Positions 19,169 through 28,425 of a stretch of 42,687 nucleotides of DNA are shown in pieces. Source of the stretch: Halolactibacillus alkaliphilus (GTDB lineage: Bacteria > Bacillota > Bacilli > Bacillales > Amphibacillaceae). How positions within the stretch are numbered: the first letter of the stretch is position 1; each line of letters starts with the position of its first letter. Both the position numbers and the translations under genes were made by a program. Where the stretch lies: assembly GCF_900115465.1 (NCBI RefSeq), contig NZ_FOWN01000025.1, forward strand, positions 1 through 42,687. The letters are read 5' to 3'. The notes beneath the pieces were generated by a model, which made no database searches, was not told where the DNA came from, and saw nothing but the letters and a program-made list of their open reading frames with translations.

Positions 19169-20023
19169 ATGCCATTAGTATCAATGACAAAAATGTTGCA
19201 AGACGCAAACCAAAACGGGTATGCTGTAGGACAATTTAATATCAACAACCTTGAGTACATCCAAGGAATCCTTCAAGCAGCTGAAGAAGAAAAATCACCA
19301 GTTATCTTAGGTGTTTCTGAAGGTGCAGGACGTTACATGGGTGGTTACGGTGTTGTAGTCGCTATGGTTAAAGCGGTAATGGAAGCACAAGGTACGACAG
19401 TACCAGTGGCGATTCACTTAGATCACGGTTCAAGCTTCGAACAATGTGCGAAAGCTATTCATGCTGGTTTCACATCAGTTATGATTGATGCTTCTCACGA
19501 TCCATTTGATGAAAACATCGCGACAACAGCTAAAGTTGTTGAATTAGCACACTTCCACGGCGTATCAGTTGAGGCTGAGCTTGGAACAGTTGGTGGACAA
19601 GAAGATGACGTTGTTGGTGACATTATCTATGCTGATCCTAAAGAGTGTAAAGAAATGGTTGAGCGTACAGGTATCGATACATTAGCGCCAGCACTTGGTT
19701 CAGTTCACGGTCCTTACAAAGGTGAACCAAACTTAGGATTTAAAGAAATGGAAGAAATCAACAATCTTGCAGGTGTTCCTTTAGTTCTTCACGGAGGTAC
19801 AGGTATTCCAACGAAAGATATCCAAAAAGCGATTTCTTTTGGTACGTCTAAGATTAACGTAAACACTGAAAACCAAATCCAACAAACGAAAGTGGTACGT
19901 GAAGTATTAGCGGCTAACCCTGATATGATCGACCCTCGTAAATATTTAGGACCATCTCGTGATGCGATTAAAGAAACTGTTATTGGTAAAATGCGTGAAT
20001 TCGGTTCTTCAAACAGAGCATAA
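19169..20023 (+). CDS. fba: Fructose-bisphosphate aldolase, class II
   Basis: A 284-residue zinc aldolase of glycolysis and gluconeogenesis, splitting fructose-1,6-bisphosphate. Zinc and catalytic residues are visible in [32 protein letters not shown] and [11 protein letters not shown] at 19169 follows AAGGAGG 9 bases upstream; the longer frame from 19079 has no ribosome site. Codon use looks like that of a highly expressed gene (many GGT, CAC, TTC). In B. subtilis a transaldolase gene comes next; here it is replaced by a transporter locus. Confidence 0.97.
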   Translation: MPLVSMTKMLQDANQNGYAVGQFNINNLEYIQGILQAAEEEKSPVILGVSEGAGRYMGGYGVVVAMVKAVMEAQGTTVPVAIHLDHGSSFEQCAKAIHAGFTSVMIDASHDPFDENIATTAKVVELAHFHGVSVEAELGTVGGQEDDVVGDIIYADPKECKEMVERTGIDTLAPALGSVHGPYKGEPNLGFKEMEEINNLAGVPLVLHGGTGIPTKDIQKAISFGTSKINVNTENQIQQTKVVREVLAANPDMIDPRKYLGPSRDAIKETVIGKMREFGSSNRA

Positions 20024-20041
20024 TAGATGTTAAATATAAAG

Positions 20042-20072
20042 AACACTTATCCTTTTAGGGTAGGTGTTTTTT
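20042..20072 (+). terminator. Rho-independent terminator after fba
   Basis: AACACTTATCC (20042-20052) pairs with GGGTAGGTGTT (20058-20068) with two G-U wobbles, followed by a T-run. Confidence 0.85.
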
Positions 20073-20248
20073 GTTGTGGGTAAGCTAAAAGACTGTAAAG
20101 GATATGAATGAAAAAGAAGCCTCTTTTTTATATTCAAGCTAGCAATGTCGATGAGCCTGTAGTAGACTATGAGTGATTCTGTGTACGTTTATATTAAAAG
20201 GAATCAAAAATAAACGAGCGTCATATATACCGCTAAAGAGGTGAGGAG

Positions 20249-21913
20249 ATGAAATTAAGGAAATTCGAAACCAAAATAAGAAGAGATTTATTAAGGTTTT
20301 CATTTCTCATTATTTTCGTTATGGTAATTATTACTTTAATTACGGTCTTCTTTTTTAATCGCCATCTACAACATTATCGTGTGAATGTTACGATGGCGAA
20401 ATATGAAGAAGAAGTAACGACCTTGTTTGAAAATCAAAACGAGCAGTTGTATGTAAACGAAGCAATGATTTTTCAGCGGTTTTTAAATAATGAGCTTGAT
20501 GCAAGCCATTTATTTAGTGCCTTTTATCGATATAATGCGAACCAAAAAATTAAAAGTGATTTATTGGTGTACGATCCCCAGTTTAAGTTGCTTCTACATA
20601 CTAATCCTGTATTTGAAAACGATAATCGCCTCGTGTATTTTCTGCAATTAGTTATGACAAATATGAGTGCTAATGAAGCTGAGGATGCAATCCGTGTGTT
20701 TCAAGGAAGAGACCAGACGTACTTACTTCATTTACAACCCATTAAGCAAGATGAGGCATTACTCGGATACAGTGTAGCACTGATTGAAGGGAGAGAATTT
20801 CAGTTGCTGCGTGAAGGGGTTATCGCGGATTTTGTTATGACGGATCAATACCGAAATATCTTAGTATCTAGTCAACCGAAAATAAAAGACGTTGTGACAG
20901 GAAAACTAAATGAGGAAGAGTTAATGGATGAAGGGCATTTATTTAAGAAAAGTAATTATGTGCACGCGATAAGCAATCCTGTTGATCACATATTTATCAT
21001 TACCTACATACAAAAACAAAACTATACGGTTGTTTTTTTAAGTAGTCTTGTCGTCTTGTTTGCTTTTTCTGGAGGTATTTTCGTGCAGTCAGGTATTTTG
21101 GCTAAAAGAATTTCTACGAAGATCGGACGTTCGCTCTATTCATTATATGATGAATTAATGTTAGTGAGAGAATCCTTTCCTCATGAGATCAAACTTCAAA
21201 CAGATGATGAGTTTGAGGACTTAGCAGACTACATTAACGATGTATTAAATGAACTTGAAGAAGCACATAAGCGTAACTTAGATTTAAAAGAATTAAACAT
21301 GATGTCTGAACGAAGAAAGCTGGCGGCACAATTTCATCCGCATTTCTTGGCGAACACTTTAGAAACTATTCGATCAGCAATCTATATCGACCCGCATATC
21401 GCGGAAGAATTGTTGATTCGCATGAATGATATTTTAAGGTATAGTATTACAGATAGTTATGTGGATTTACCCCTGTCAGATGATTTGGTTTACATTGAGA
21501 ACTATTTAAAAATAAATCAACTGCGGTATGATGAGTTTAATTATCACATTCACGTCGATGCTGAAGTGAATCAGTTGATGATACCTAAACTATTATTGTT
21601 GCCGTTGATTGAAAATAGTATCAAATACGGTTTTAAAACGCGAAGAGATTTAACCATTAAACTATCCATACGAAAAAGTAAAGCAGATACAGTGAAAATC
21701 AGGGTAATTGACAATGGTAATCTCTTATCAGCTCAAGCCGTGAAAGAATTGAATGCGTATTTAGCACATACGAAAGAAATCACGCGTCATCACGGGTTGT
21801 TAAACACGAAGCAGCGTATTGAGTTACTTTACCCTCATTCAACGTTTAGACTCAAAAGTAAGTGCGGGTTTACTATTGTAGAGATGACCATTCCAGGAGG
21901 TAAGTATGTATAA
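20249..21913 (+). CDS. Membrane sensor histidine kinase, YesM/HptS-like
   Basis: A 554-residue His_kinase (PF06580-type) sensor. A membrane segment at about residues 17-38 is followed by an extracellular sensing region of about 210 residues and a second segment at about 255-280. The kinase part has FHPHFLANTLETIRSAIY, with the phospho-accepting histidine of PHFxxN at residue 365, and an ATP-binding N box LLPLIENSIKYGF. It overlaps the response regulator gene by 8 bases. The pair precedes an ABC importer with a lipoprotein, an arrangement like HptSRA of Staphylococcus aureus, which senses external glucose-6-phosphate. A hexose-phosphate or related ligand is therefore a reasoned guess. Confidence 0.85.
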   Translation: MKLRKFETKIRRDLLRFSFLIIFVMVIITLITVFFFNRHLQHYRVNVTMAKYEEEVTTLFENQNEQLYVNEAMIFQRFLNNELDASHLFSAFYRYNANQKIKSDLLVYDPQFKLLLHTNPVFENDNRLVYFLQLVMTNMSANEAEDAIRVFQGRDQTYLLHLQPIKQDEALLGYSVALIEGREFQLLREGVIADFVMTDQYRNILVSSQPKIKDVVTGKLNEEELMDEGHLFKKSNYVHAISNPVDHIFIITYIQKQNYTVVFLSSLVVLFAFSGGIFVQSGILAKRISTKIGRSLYSLYDELMLVRESFPHEIKLQTDDEFEDLADYINDVLNELEEAHKRNLDLKELNMMSERRKLAAQFHPHFLANTLETIRSAIYIDPHIAEELLIRMNDILRYSITDSYVDLPLSDDLVYIENYLKINQLRYDEFNYHIHVDAEVNQLMIPKLLLLPLIENSIKYGFKTRRDLTIKLSIRKSKADTVKIRVIDNGNLLSAQAVKELNAYLAHTKEITRHHGLLNTKQRIELLYPHSTFRLKSKCGFTIVEMTIPGGKYV

Positions 21914-22673
21914 ATTGCTAATAGTTGAAGATGAATCACTTATTAGAAAAAGATTAGTCTATGGGATGGATTTTGAATCCCATGGCTGTGTCGTTGTAGG
22001 AGAAGCAAGAGATGGTCAAGAAGGTAGCGAGTTGATTAAAAAATTAGATCCGGATATCGTTTTAACGGATATCAATATGCCCATCAAAGATGCATTTGAT
22101 ATGTTGGAGGAAACGATTGACTTTAGTTACTGTACGATCATCTTATCAAGTTATAACGAATTCGCTAATGCCCAGCGTGCCATAAAGTATGGTGTAACAG
22201 AGTTTATTGTTAAACCCATTAATGAAACAGAACTCTATCAGGCCATTGATCGGGCGGTTGAACAGGTTAAGCAACTACACTTAGTTAGAAGACTCTCGCA
22301 TACAGAGCTTATTTTGGAAAAAAGTCAGCTGCAAGTCAAAGCTTCTTCCGAAGCTTCAGATGAAGTCGTGCGTCAGATGTTGCGTTATGTGGCAGAGCAT
22401 TACAGTGAGAAATTTATTTTTGAAGATGTGTCTCGGGCAATTGGTTATAGTGCAGCTTTGTTACATGACCGATTCAAACGCGAAGTCAATACGACATTTA
22501 ATGATTATTTAAATCAGTACAGGATTAAAAAATCGATTGAATTACTTCTAAAGGGTGACAAGAAGCTTTACGAAATTGCCGAGTTATGTGGTTTTAGTGA
22601 GTATAAATACTATAATAAAGTGTTCAAAAAATATATTGGGATGAGTACGACCGAATTTATCGAACAATTATAG
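21906..22673 (+). CDS. Response regulator with AraC-type DNA-binding domain, YesN/HptR-like
   Basis: A 255-residue regulator. The receiver has KLLIVEDESLIRKRL, phosphorylation site Asp55 in IVLTDINMP and Lys in FIVKPINE. The C-terminal 100 residues form the double helix-turn-helix of AraC/XylS proteins, including LYEIAELCGFSEYKYYNKVFKK. It is phosphorylated by the kinase encoded upstream and should activate the lipoprotein and transporter genes 90 bases downstream. Translation is coupled: its ATG lies inside the kinase 3' end with AGGAGG immediately upstream. Confidence 0.9.
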   Translation: MYKLLIVEDESLIRKRLVYGMDFESHGCVVVGEARDGQEGSELIKKLDPDIVLTDINMPIKDAFDMLEETIDFSYCTIILSSYNEFANAQRAIKYGVTEFIVKPINETELYQAIDRAVEQVKQLHLVRRLSHTELILEKSQLQVKASSEASDEVVRQMLRYVAEHYSEKFIFEDVSRAIGYSAALLHDRFKREVNTTFNDYLNQYRIKKSIELLLKGDKKLYEIAELCGFSEYKYYNKVFKKYIGMSTTEFIEQL

Positions 22674-22705
22674 GATTGTCCCCTTTACTATGTAAAAATC
22701 GGATA

Positions 22706-22731
22706 TGAAAGCGCCGTCATTCCTATATAAT
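22706..22731 (+). promoter_or_regulatory. Promoter region of the ABC transporter operon, with cre-like box
   Basis: TATAAT stands at 22726-22731 without a recognisable -35 at the right distance, as expected for an activator-dependent promoter. TGAAAGCGCCGTCA (22706-22719), where the -35 would be, matches the cre consensus with one mismatch. A CcpA block on an AraC-activated promoter is a plausible reading, not shown by the sequence alone. Confidence 0.45.
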
Positions 22732-22763
22732 TTACGTATAACATATTAAAGGGGCGATGAAAA

Positions 22764-23792
22764 ATGAAAGCGTTTAAAAAGTTGGTTGGGCTTACGTTAG
22801 TAAGTATGAGTATGTTTTTAATTTTAGTTGGATGTTCACAAGACAATGGTTCATCACCGGATCGATTGGTTATCTATTCTCCGAACTCTGAAGGGTTAAT
22901 TAATTCGACCATTCCAGCGTTTGAAGAAAAATATGGTATTCAAGTAGATTTAATTCAAGCAGGAACGGGAGAATTATTTGCGAAGTTAGACAGTGAAAAA
23001 GATTCCCCTGTTGCCGATATTGTCTTTGGTGGAGGGTATACACAGTATTCGATGCACATTGACTTATTCGAAGAATATGTCTCTCCTGAAAATGACAATG
23101 TGATTGCTGCTTATCAAAACACGACTGGTTTTTATACGCCATATACATTAGATGGTAGTGTGTTAATAACAAATCCAGATATTTTAGGTGACATTGAAGT
23201 GAATAGCTATGAGGATTTACTAAATCCAGAATTAAAAGGAAAAATCTCTTCAGGTGATCCATCGAACTCATCAAGTGCTTTTGCGCAGTTGACAAATATG
23301 CTTAAAGCAAAAGGTGGGTATGAGTCTGAAGAGGCATGGGCGTATGTAGAAGCTTTGTATACAAACATTGATGGTAAAATCAGTTCAAGTTCAAGTAATG
23401 TTTACCGTGCGGTAGCAGATGGAGAAATGGCTGTTGGCTTATCGTATGAAGATCCTGTGGCTAAATTGATTGAAGATGGCGGTAATGTTGAAATTGTTTA
23501 CCCTGAAGAGGGGGTTGTATTCTTGCCAGCGAGTGCAGCAATAATTAAAGGGGCGAGCAATCAAGAATATGCTGAGAAATTTATTGACTTCATTATTTCT
23601 CAAGAGATTCAAAATGTTTTATCAACTACAACAACGAACCGACCTGTTAGAGAAGATGTAGAGACGAACGATGTCATGAAGCCTTTTGCTGAAATTAATG
23701 CCTTAGAAGAGGATATGGACTTTGTTTCAGAAAACAGACAAGACTTTGTTAATCGTTATAACGACATCTTTGTAAAAACACAATCAAATTAG
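22764..23792 (+). CDS. Extracellular solute-binding lipoprotein (HptA/AfuA/FbpA-like)
   Basis: A 342-residue exported binding protein. Its signal peptide ends in the lipobox LVGC with Cys24, so it is lipid-anchored. The mature part begins RLVIYSPNSEGLINSTIPAFEEKYGI, typical of the cluster of iron(III), aminoethylphosphonate and sugar-phosphate binders. The family is often annotated as iron-binding, but AfuA of Actinobacillus and HptA of Staphylococcus recognise sugar phosphates. The coupling to a YesMN-type sensor pair favours the sugar-phosphate reading. It could serve both as the transport receptor and as a co-sensor for the kinase. Ligand unproven. Confidence 0.8.
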   Translation: MKAFKKLVGLTLVSMSMFLILVGCSQDNGSSPDRLVIYSPNSEGLINSTIPAFEEKYGIQVDLIQAGTGELFAKLDSEKDSPVADIVFGGGYTQYSMHIDLFEEYVSPENDNVIAAYQNTTGFYTPYTLDGSVLITNPDILGDIEVNSYEDLLNPELKGKISSGDPSNSSSAFAQLTNMLKAKGGYESEEAWAYVEALYTNIDGKISSSSSNVYRAVADGEMAVGLSYEDPVAKLIEDGGNVEIVYPEEGVVFLPASAAIIKGASNQEYAEKFIDFIISQEIQNVLSTTTTNRPVREDVETNDVMKPFAEINALEEDMDFVSENRQDFVNRYNDIFVKTQSN

Positions 23793-23807
23793 TAAAGGGG
23801 TATACTT

Positions 23808-24902
23808 ATGACACAAATCAACATTTCCCACGCTAAAAAAGTATTTGACGATGTGACGGTCATTCCTGACCTGAATATTACCATTAACGAGGGGGAGCTT
23901 TTTACCCTCCTCGGCCCATCGGGGTGTGGAAAAACGACACTTCTCAGAATGATTGCCGGTTTTAACTCGATTGAGGGTGGCGACTTTTATTTTGATGCCG
24001 ACCGAATCAATGATAAAGACCCGAGTAAGCGAAATATCGGCATGGTTTTTCAAAATTACGCTATTTTCCCACATTTAACTGTGCGTGAGAACGTAGAATT
24101 TGGTTTAAAACAACGCAAGTTAGATAAAAAAGTCGTGCGTGAAACAGCAGAAAAATACTTAAAACTTATTCAAATGGAAAAATACATGGACCGTAAACCG
24201 GAACGGTTAAGTGGTGGACAACAACAGCGTGTCGCTCTAGCTAGAGCATTAGCGATTAACCCTGCTGTCTTACTTATGGATGAGCCGTTAAGTAACCTTG
24301 ATGCTAAATTGCGGGTGGACATGAGAAAAGCAATTCGAGAAATTCAGCGTGAAGTAGGAATCACGACGGTTTACGTGACGCATGACCAGGAAGAAGCAAT
24401 GGCTATTTCAGATCAAATTGCGGTCATGAAAGACGGAATCGTACAACAAGTCGGCTCACCAAAGGCGCTTTACCACCGACCAGCAAATGAGTTTGTCGCT
24501 TCCTTTATTGGACGGACAAATATTGTCATGGCGGAATTAAAGCATAGTAATGAAGGTGTGGCTGAATTACATTTACAAAACGGGCATGTGGTTGTCTATC
24601 CTAAGTTAAATCATTTATCTGATCAAACGGTAAGGGTAAGCATTCGTCCTGAAGATTTTATTCGGGTTGAACAAGAGGCAAGCCTAAATACCTTTGTTGG
24701 TAAAATAGAGGACAGTGTCTATCTAGGACTAAACACGGAATACGTTGTTGCATTGTCAGACGGGCATTTAGTGCAAGTGACCGAGGAATCAAGTTTTGAA
24801 GAAGATCTCACAGTAGGTGAGCAAATTGCTTTAACAATTAATACAGATAAGATTAATGTTTACTGTGCTGAGGGGTTAACGAACCTATCGGAGGTGAAAT
24901 AA
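23808..24902 (+). CDS. ABC transporter ATPase (FbpC/PotA/AfuC-type)
   Basis: A 364-residue ATPase. Walker A is GPSGCGKTTL (about residues 38-47), the signature LSGGQQQRVALARAL, Walker B VLLMDEPLSNLDAKL and the switch histidine VTHDQEEA. The last 120 residues form the TOBE-type regulatory domain (VSIRPEDF). It energises the importer formed with the lipoprotein and the fused permease. Spacing is 15 bases from the lipoprotein gene, and its last base overlaps the permease ATG. Confidence 0.93.
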   Translation: MTQINISHAKKVFDDVTVIPDLNITINEGELFTLLGPSGCGKTTLLRMIAGFNSIEGGDFYFDADRINDKDPSKRNIGMVFQNYAIFPHLTVRENVEFGLKQRKLDKKVVRETAEKYLKLIQMEKYMDRKPERLSGGQQQRVALARALAINPAVLLMDEPLSNLDAKLRVDMRKAIREIQREVGITTVYVTHDQEEAMAISDQIAVMKDGIVQQVGSPKALYHRPANEFVASFIGRTNIVMAELKHSNEGVAELHLQNGHVVVYPKLNHLSDQTVRVSIRPEDFIRVEQEASLNTFVGKIEDSVYLGLNTEYVVALSDGHLVQVTEESSFEEDLTVGEQIALTINTDKINVYCAEGLTNLSEVK

Positions 24903-26572
24903 TGAAGAATGATAAACGTCTTCGCTTGGATATGTGGGGAATTGCGGGCATTGTCATTCTTGTGACGTATATCTTATTTCTGATATATCCGGTGGGGAAT
25001 ATATTAAAGCAGTCTTTTTACTCAACAAGCATGGGGTTCACTTTAGATAATTTCACGAAATTCTTTTCTATGAGTTATTATTCCAATACCTTATTAAATA
25101 GTTTTAAAGTATCAATTACAGCGACAATCTTTGCGTTTATTATTGGTACGTTACTGGCTTACTTATTCGCTATGTTTGATTTTAAAGGCAAGAAGTTACT
25201 AAGAATTTTAATCATTATTGCTTCTATGTCAGCGCCATTTATCGGTGCGTATTCTTGGATTTTGTTACTTGGAAGAAGCGGTGTGATTACGCGATTTTTA
25301 AGTCAGTTTCTAGGTGTGCAAACTCCTGATATTTATGGATTTTCAGGCATCGTGTTAGTATTTACACTCCAGCTCTTCCCGTTAATTTTCTTATATATTA
25401 ATGGTGCCTTTAAAAACATTGACCAATCTATCTTAGAAGCAGCAGAAGGCATGGGTGTAACGGGAATCAAACGTTTTATGACCGTTGTGTTACCTTTATT
25501 GATGCCGACGGTGTTAGCGGGTTCACTCCTTGTTTTTATGAGAGCATTTTCAGATTTTGGTACACCTATGCTGATCGGAGAAGGCTACCGAACGTTTCCG
25601 GTTCTCATATACACAGAATTTATTAGTGAAGTCGGAGGGGACTCAGCCTTTGCTTCAGCGCTAGCCGTTATTGCTATTGTGATTGCCCTATCGATTTTCA
25701 TGTTGCAACAAATTGTATCATTACGCTTTGCTTTTTCTATGAATGCACTTCACCCGGTAAGTACGAAAAAAGTAAAAGGGCTTAAAAAATTCTGGGTATA
25801 TGTTATTAGTTACGGTATTGTTTTCACAGCTGTTTTACCACAACTGTATCTTGTCTATACGTCTTTTCAAAATACAAGTGGGATGGTATTTCAGTCAGGC
25901 TACTCATTAAATAGTTATAGAGAAGCTTTTTCAAGAATGGGTAATTCTATTTTTAATACATTAAGAATTCCATTTTTTGCGATTATCATTGTCGTCTTGT
26001 TTGCAGTATTTATTTCGTATTTAGCCGTTAGAAAGCGGAATACAGTGACCGCAACCATAGACAGCTTAAGTATGATACCTTACATTGTTCCAGGGACAGT
26101 ATTAGGTATTGCTTACTTAACCTCTTTTAATACCGGGGTAGGTGGTACTGGATTTTTAAGTATTACTGGAACAACGGCCATCTTAGTTATTTCTTTTGCC
26201 GTGCGCCGATTACCTTATACGATTCGCTCATCAGTAGCGGCGTTACACCAAATTTCGCCGTCGATTGAAGAGGCAGCTCAAAGTTTAGGAAGTAGTAAGT
26301 TAAATACGTTCTTTAGAATTACGGTGCCTATGATGATGCCAGGTATTATTGCGGGGGCTATCTTAAGCTGGATTACGATGATTTCTGAATTATCAACATC
26401 GATTTTGTTATACACAGTTAATACGCGGACAGTAACCGTTGCTATTTACACAGAAGTTATTCGAGGTAATTATGGTATTGCAGCCGCACTGTCGACTATT
26501 TTAATGATCTTTACGGTTCTTTCGTTACTGCTATTTATGAAAGTCAGTGGCAAGGATGATATCAGTTTATAA
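24902..26572 (+). CDS. ABC transporter permease with two fused membrane domains (FbpB/AfuB-type)
   Basis: A 556-residue membrane protein with about twelve transmembrane segments in two homologous halves. Each half has the EAA loop that contacts the ATPase: SILEAAEGMGVTGIKRF (about residues 178-194) and SIEEAAQSLGSSKLNTF (about 458-474). One polypeptide thus supplies both halves of the pore, as in FbpB and AfuB. The ATG overlaps the end of the ATPase gene, and the operon ends 30 bases later in a strong terminator. Confidence 0.92.
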   Translation: MKNDKRLRLDMWGIAGIVILVTYILFLIYPVGNILKQSFYSTSMGFTLDNFTKFFSMSYYSNTLLNSFKVSITATIFAFIIGTLLAYLFAMFDFKGKKLLRILIIIASMSAPFIGAYSWILLLGRSGVITRFLSQFLGVQTPDIYGFSGIVLVFTLQLFPLIFLYINGAFKNIDQSILEAAEGMGVTGIKRFMTVVLPLLMPTVLAGSLLVFMRAFSDFGTPMLIGEGYRTFPVLIYTEFISEVGGDSAFASALAVIAIVIALSIFMLQQIVSLRFAFSMNALHPVSTKKVKGLKKFWVYVISYGIVFTAVLPQLYLVYTSFQNTSGMVFQSGYSLNSYREAFSRMGNSIFNTLRIPFFAIIIVVLFAVFISYLAVRKRNTVTATIDSLSMIPYIVPGTVLGIAYLTSFNTGVGGTGFLSITGTTAILVISFAVRRLPYTIRSSVAALHQISPSIEEAAQSLGSSKLNTFFRITVPMMMPGIIAGAILSWITMISELSTSILLYTVNTRTVTVAIYTEVIRGNYGIAAALSTILMIFTVLSLLLFMKVSGKDDISL

Positions 26573-26603
26573 ACAGGTGCTAGTCATGTTTGATTTACAA
26601 GCG

Positions 26604-26647
26604 CGTCCCTTCAATGATAACTCTATTATTGAAGGGGCGTTTTTTTT
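26604..26647 (+). terminator. Rho-independent terminator after the ABC operon
   Basis: CGTCCCTTCAAT (26604-26615) pairs with ATTGAAGGGGCG (26628-26639), one G-U wobble, followed by eight T residues. Confidence 0.92.
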
Positions 26648-26786
26648 GATGTTGTAAAACGTTTTGTTGGGTGTTGATTAGGGGGGTTCTCGCTAGTAAT
26701 GTACTTGGCCGTGTAGTAGACTTAAGATAGTTAAACTTATTAAAAATGTAACGAGTAAGTCAAAAAGTAATGAGAGGAGACATCAT

Positions 26787-27170
26787 ATGCTTGATTCTTT
26801 TGAAATTGAACTGATCGGTGTTAGTGGGCACGCGTTTTTCTTTGAACAGCAAAAGCGAGAGATTTTAGTGCGAGCAGAAGATCCGATTGATGCTTATTCT
26901 GTTGCGATTTTAACATATGATCGAACGACACAAATGGATATGTCCACACTCGCTATACGCTACGTATTTAAAGAAACGATAGAAGAAGATCCAACCGCTG
27001 ATATGACCGAGTATTACTTACTCCGATTTGAAGATAATGCGATTCACTGTCAGGTGAAAATGAGTGATGTGTATCAGACGACGCATGTTTTGGGTGAAGA
27101 AGAATTATTTGATTTTTTATACGGTCTTATTAAAAAGCTCTATTTAGAATTTCCAAATGAGAAGCCATAA
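26787..27170 (+). CDS. Hypothetical protein, 127 residues
   Basis: The reading frame has an ATG with GAGAGGAG 7 bases upstream and codon use like its neighbours. The product is acidic and soluble, with no signal peptide, membrane segment or cysteine cluster; it begins MLDSFEIELIGVSGHAFFFE and ends in a helical-looking LFDFLYGLIKKLYLEF. I do not recognise the family. It lies 57 bases before the Ntn-hydrolase gene on the same strand, so the two may be co-transcribed. No function is proposed. Confidence 0.7.
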   Translation: MLDSFEIELIGVSGHAFFFEQQKREILVRAEDPIDAYSVAILTYDRTTQMDMSTLAIRYVFKETIEEDPTADMTEYYLLRFEDNAIHCQVKMSDVYQTTHVLGEEELFDFLYGLIKKLYLEFPNEKP

Positions 27171-27227
27171 AGTGGCTGAATATCACTATTAATAAACGTC
27201 TAAGACAAAAAGAAATGAGGGTCTGTT

Positions 27228-28199
27228 ATGTGTACGGTTATAACATGGGAGAGTCACGGTAAATATTTCGGTCGTAATATGGACTTAGATTATCATTTTG
27301 GAGAGACAGCGGTTGTTGTTCCTAGACACTGTCCGTTACATTTTCATCTAGCAAAAGCCCAGCCAACGCATTATGCATTAATCGGCATGGCGAGTATTGT
27401 TGATCACACGCCACTCTTTAGTGAAGCAATGAATGAATATGGTGTGGCTATGGCGGGACTTAACTTTCCATCTCAAGTATTCAAAGAGCCAAATCAAGAT
27501 TATTTAAACTTAACCCCTTATGAAATCATTCCGTATTTGTTAGGGAAAGTTACGTCAGTGAAAGAAGCTAAAACGTATCTGAAGACACTTCAATTTGTGT
27601 CTATACCATTTAAAGACGGCTTACCTGTGCAACCACTTCACTTTATTCTAAGCGATCGTTATGAAAGTATTGTGATTGAATCAACATTAAGTGGCATCCA
27701 AGTGCATGAAAATACGCTAGGTGTGTTGACTAATGAGCCGGATTTTTACTTTCAGTTAGCTAATTTAACGCACTACATGCAGCTGAGTCCAAAACAACCA
27801 GTGAATACATTTGATGAAGCGTTACCCTTAACGCCTTTTGGTCAAGGCGCTGGTAGTATCGGATTACCTGGTGATTCCTCACCGACATCACGCTTTGTCC
27901 AAGCGGCTTTTTTGAAGGCGCATGCGAAAAAGACAGCCAGTGAAGAGGGAGATATCACACAAATGTTTCATATGTTAGACCGGGTGAAAATGGTTGAAGG
28001 GACGGTCGTTCTACCGAACGAGCGCTTAGATTTAACCACGTATAGTTCTGTGATGGCATTAACAAGTCAGACGTATTATTTTAAAACATATGCGAACAAT
28101 CAACTACAGGCGATTCGATTACAAGGTGAAAACCTTGATGGCTCCAATTTAATCACATATGAGCTAACTCAAGACCAAGCGATCCGGTTTTTAAACTAA
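27228..28199 (+). CDS. Linear amide C-N hydrolase, choloylglycine hydrolase/penicillin V acylase family
   Basis: A 323-residue Ntn-hydrolase. The sequence starts MCTVITW, so removal of Met exposes the catalytic Cys2; FGRNMDLDYHFGE supplies the conserved Arg and Asp that follow, and LTNEPDFYFQ and GLPGDSSPTSRFVQA match the later conserved Asn and Arg blocks. Family members hydrolyse bile-salt conjugates, penicillin V or N-acyl-homoserine lactones. In Gram-positive soil and halophilic bacteria the natural substrate is usually unknown, and no bile or antibiotic genes lie nearby. The enzyme has no signal peptide, so it acts in the cytoplasm. Confidence 0.88.
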   Translation: MCTVITWESHGKYFGRNMDLDYHFGETAVVVPRHCPLHFHLAKAQPTHYALIGMASIVDHTPLFSEAMNEYGVAMAGLNFPSQVFKEPNQDYLNLTPYEIIPYLLGKVTSVKEAKTYLKTLQFVSIPFKDGLPVQPLHFILSDRYESIVIESTLSGIQVHENTLGVLTNEPDFYFQLANLTHYMQLSPKQPVNTFDEALPLTPFGQGAGSIGLPGDSSPTSRFVQAAFLKAHAKKTASEEGDITQMFHMLDRVKMVEGTVVLPNERLDLTTYSSVMALTSQTYYFKTYANNQLQAIRLQGENLDGSNLITYELTQDQAIRFLN

Positions 28200-28425
28200 A
28201 GGTCTATGCGCGAGGGAAGGGTTCCTTTATGTAAAAATCAAAAAAATGTCATAAAATGATGAAATAAATCATTAAAAAATCATGAGAAAGACTAGATTTA
28301 CTAGCAACTTCCCCTGTTTATTTGTATAATGAAAATGTCATGGATTTTTCTGTGTCGTATGAAATTAACTACAACGTAAAAACTAATAAATGACGAAACA
28401 ATTGAACTTAAAGGGGAATATACAG

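Noticed and set aside
22900-23295. 131-codon minus-strand frame inside the binding lipoprotein gene
   Set aside because: Shadow of a well-supported gene on the plus strand, with no ribosome site and no recognisable family.
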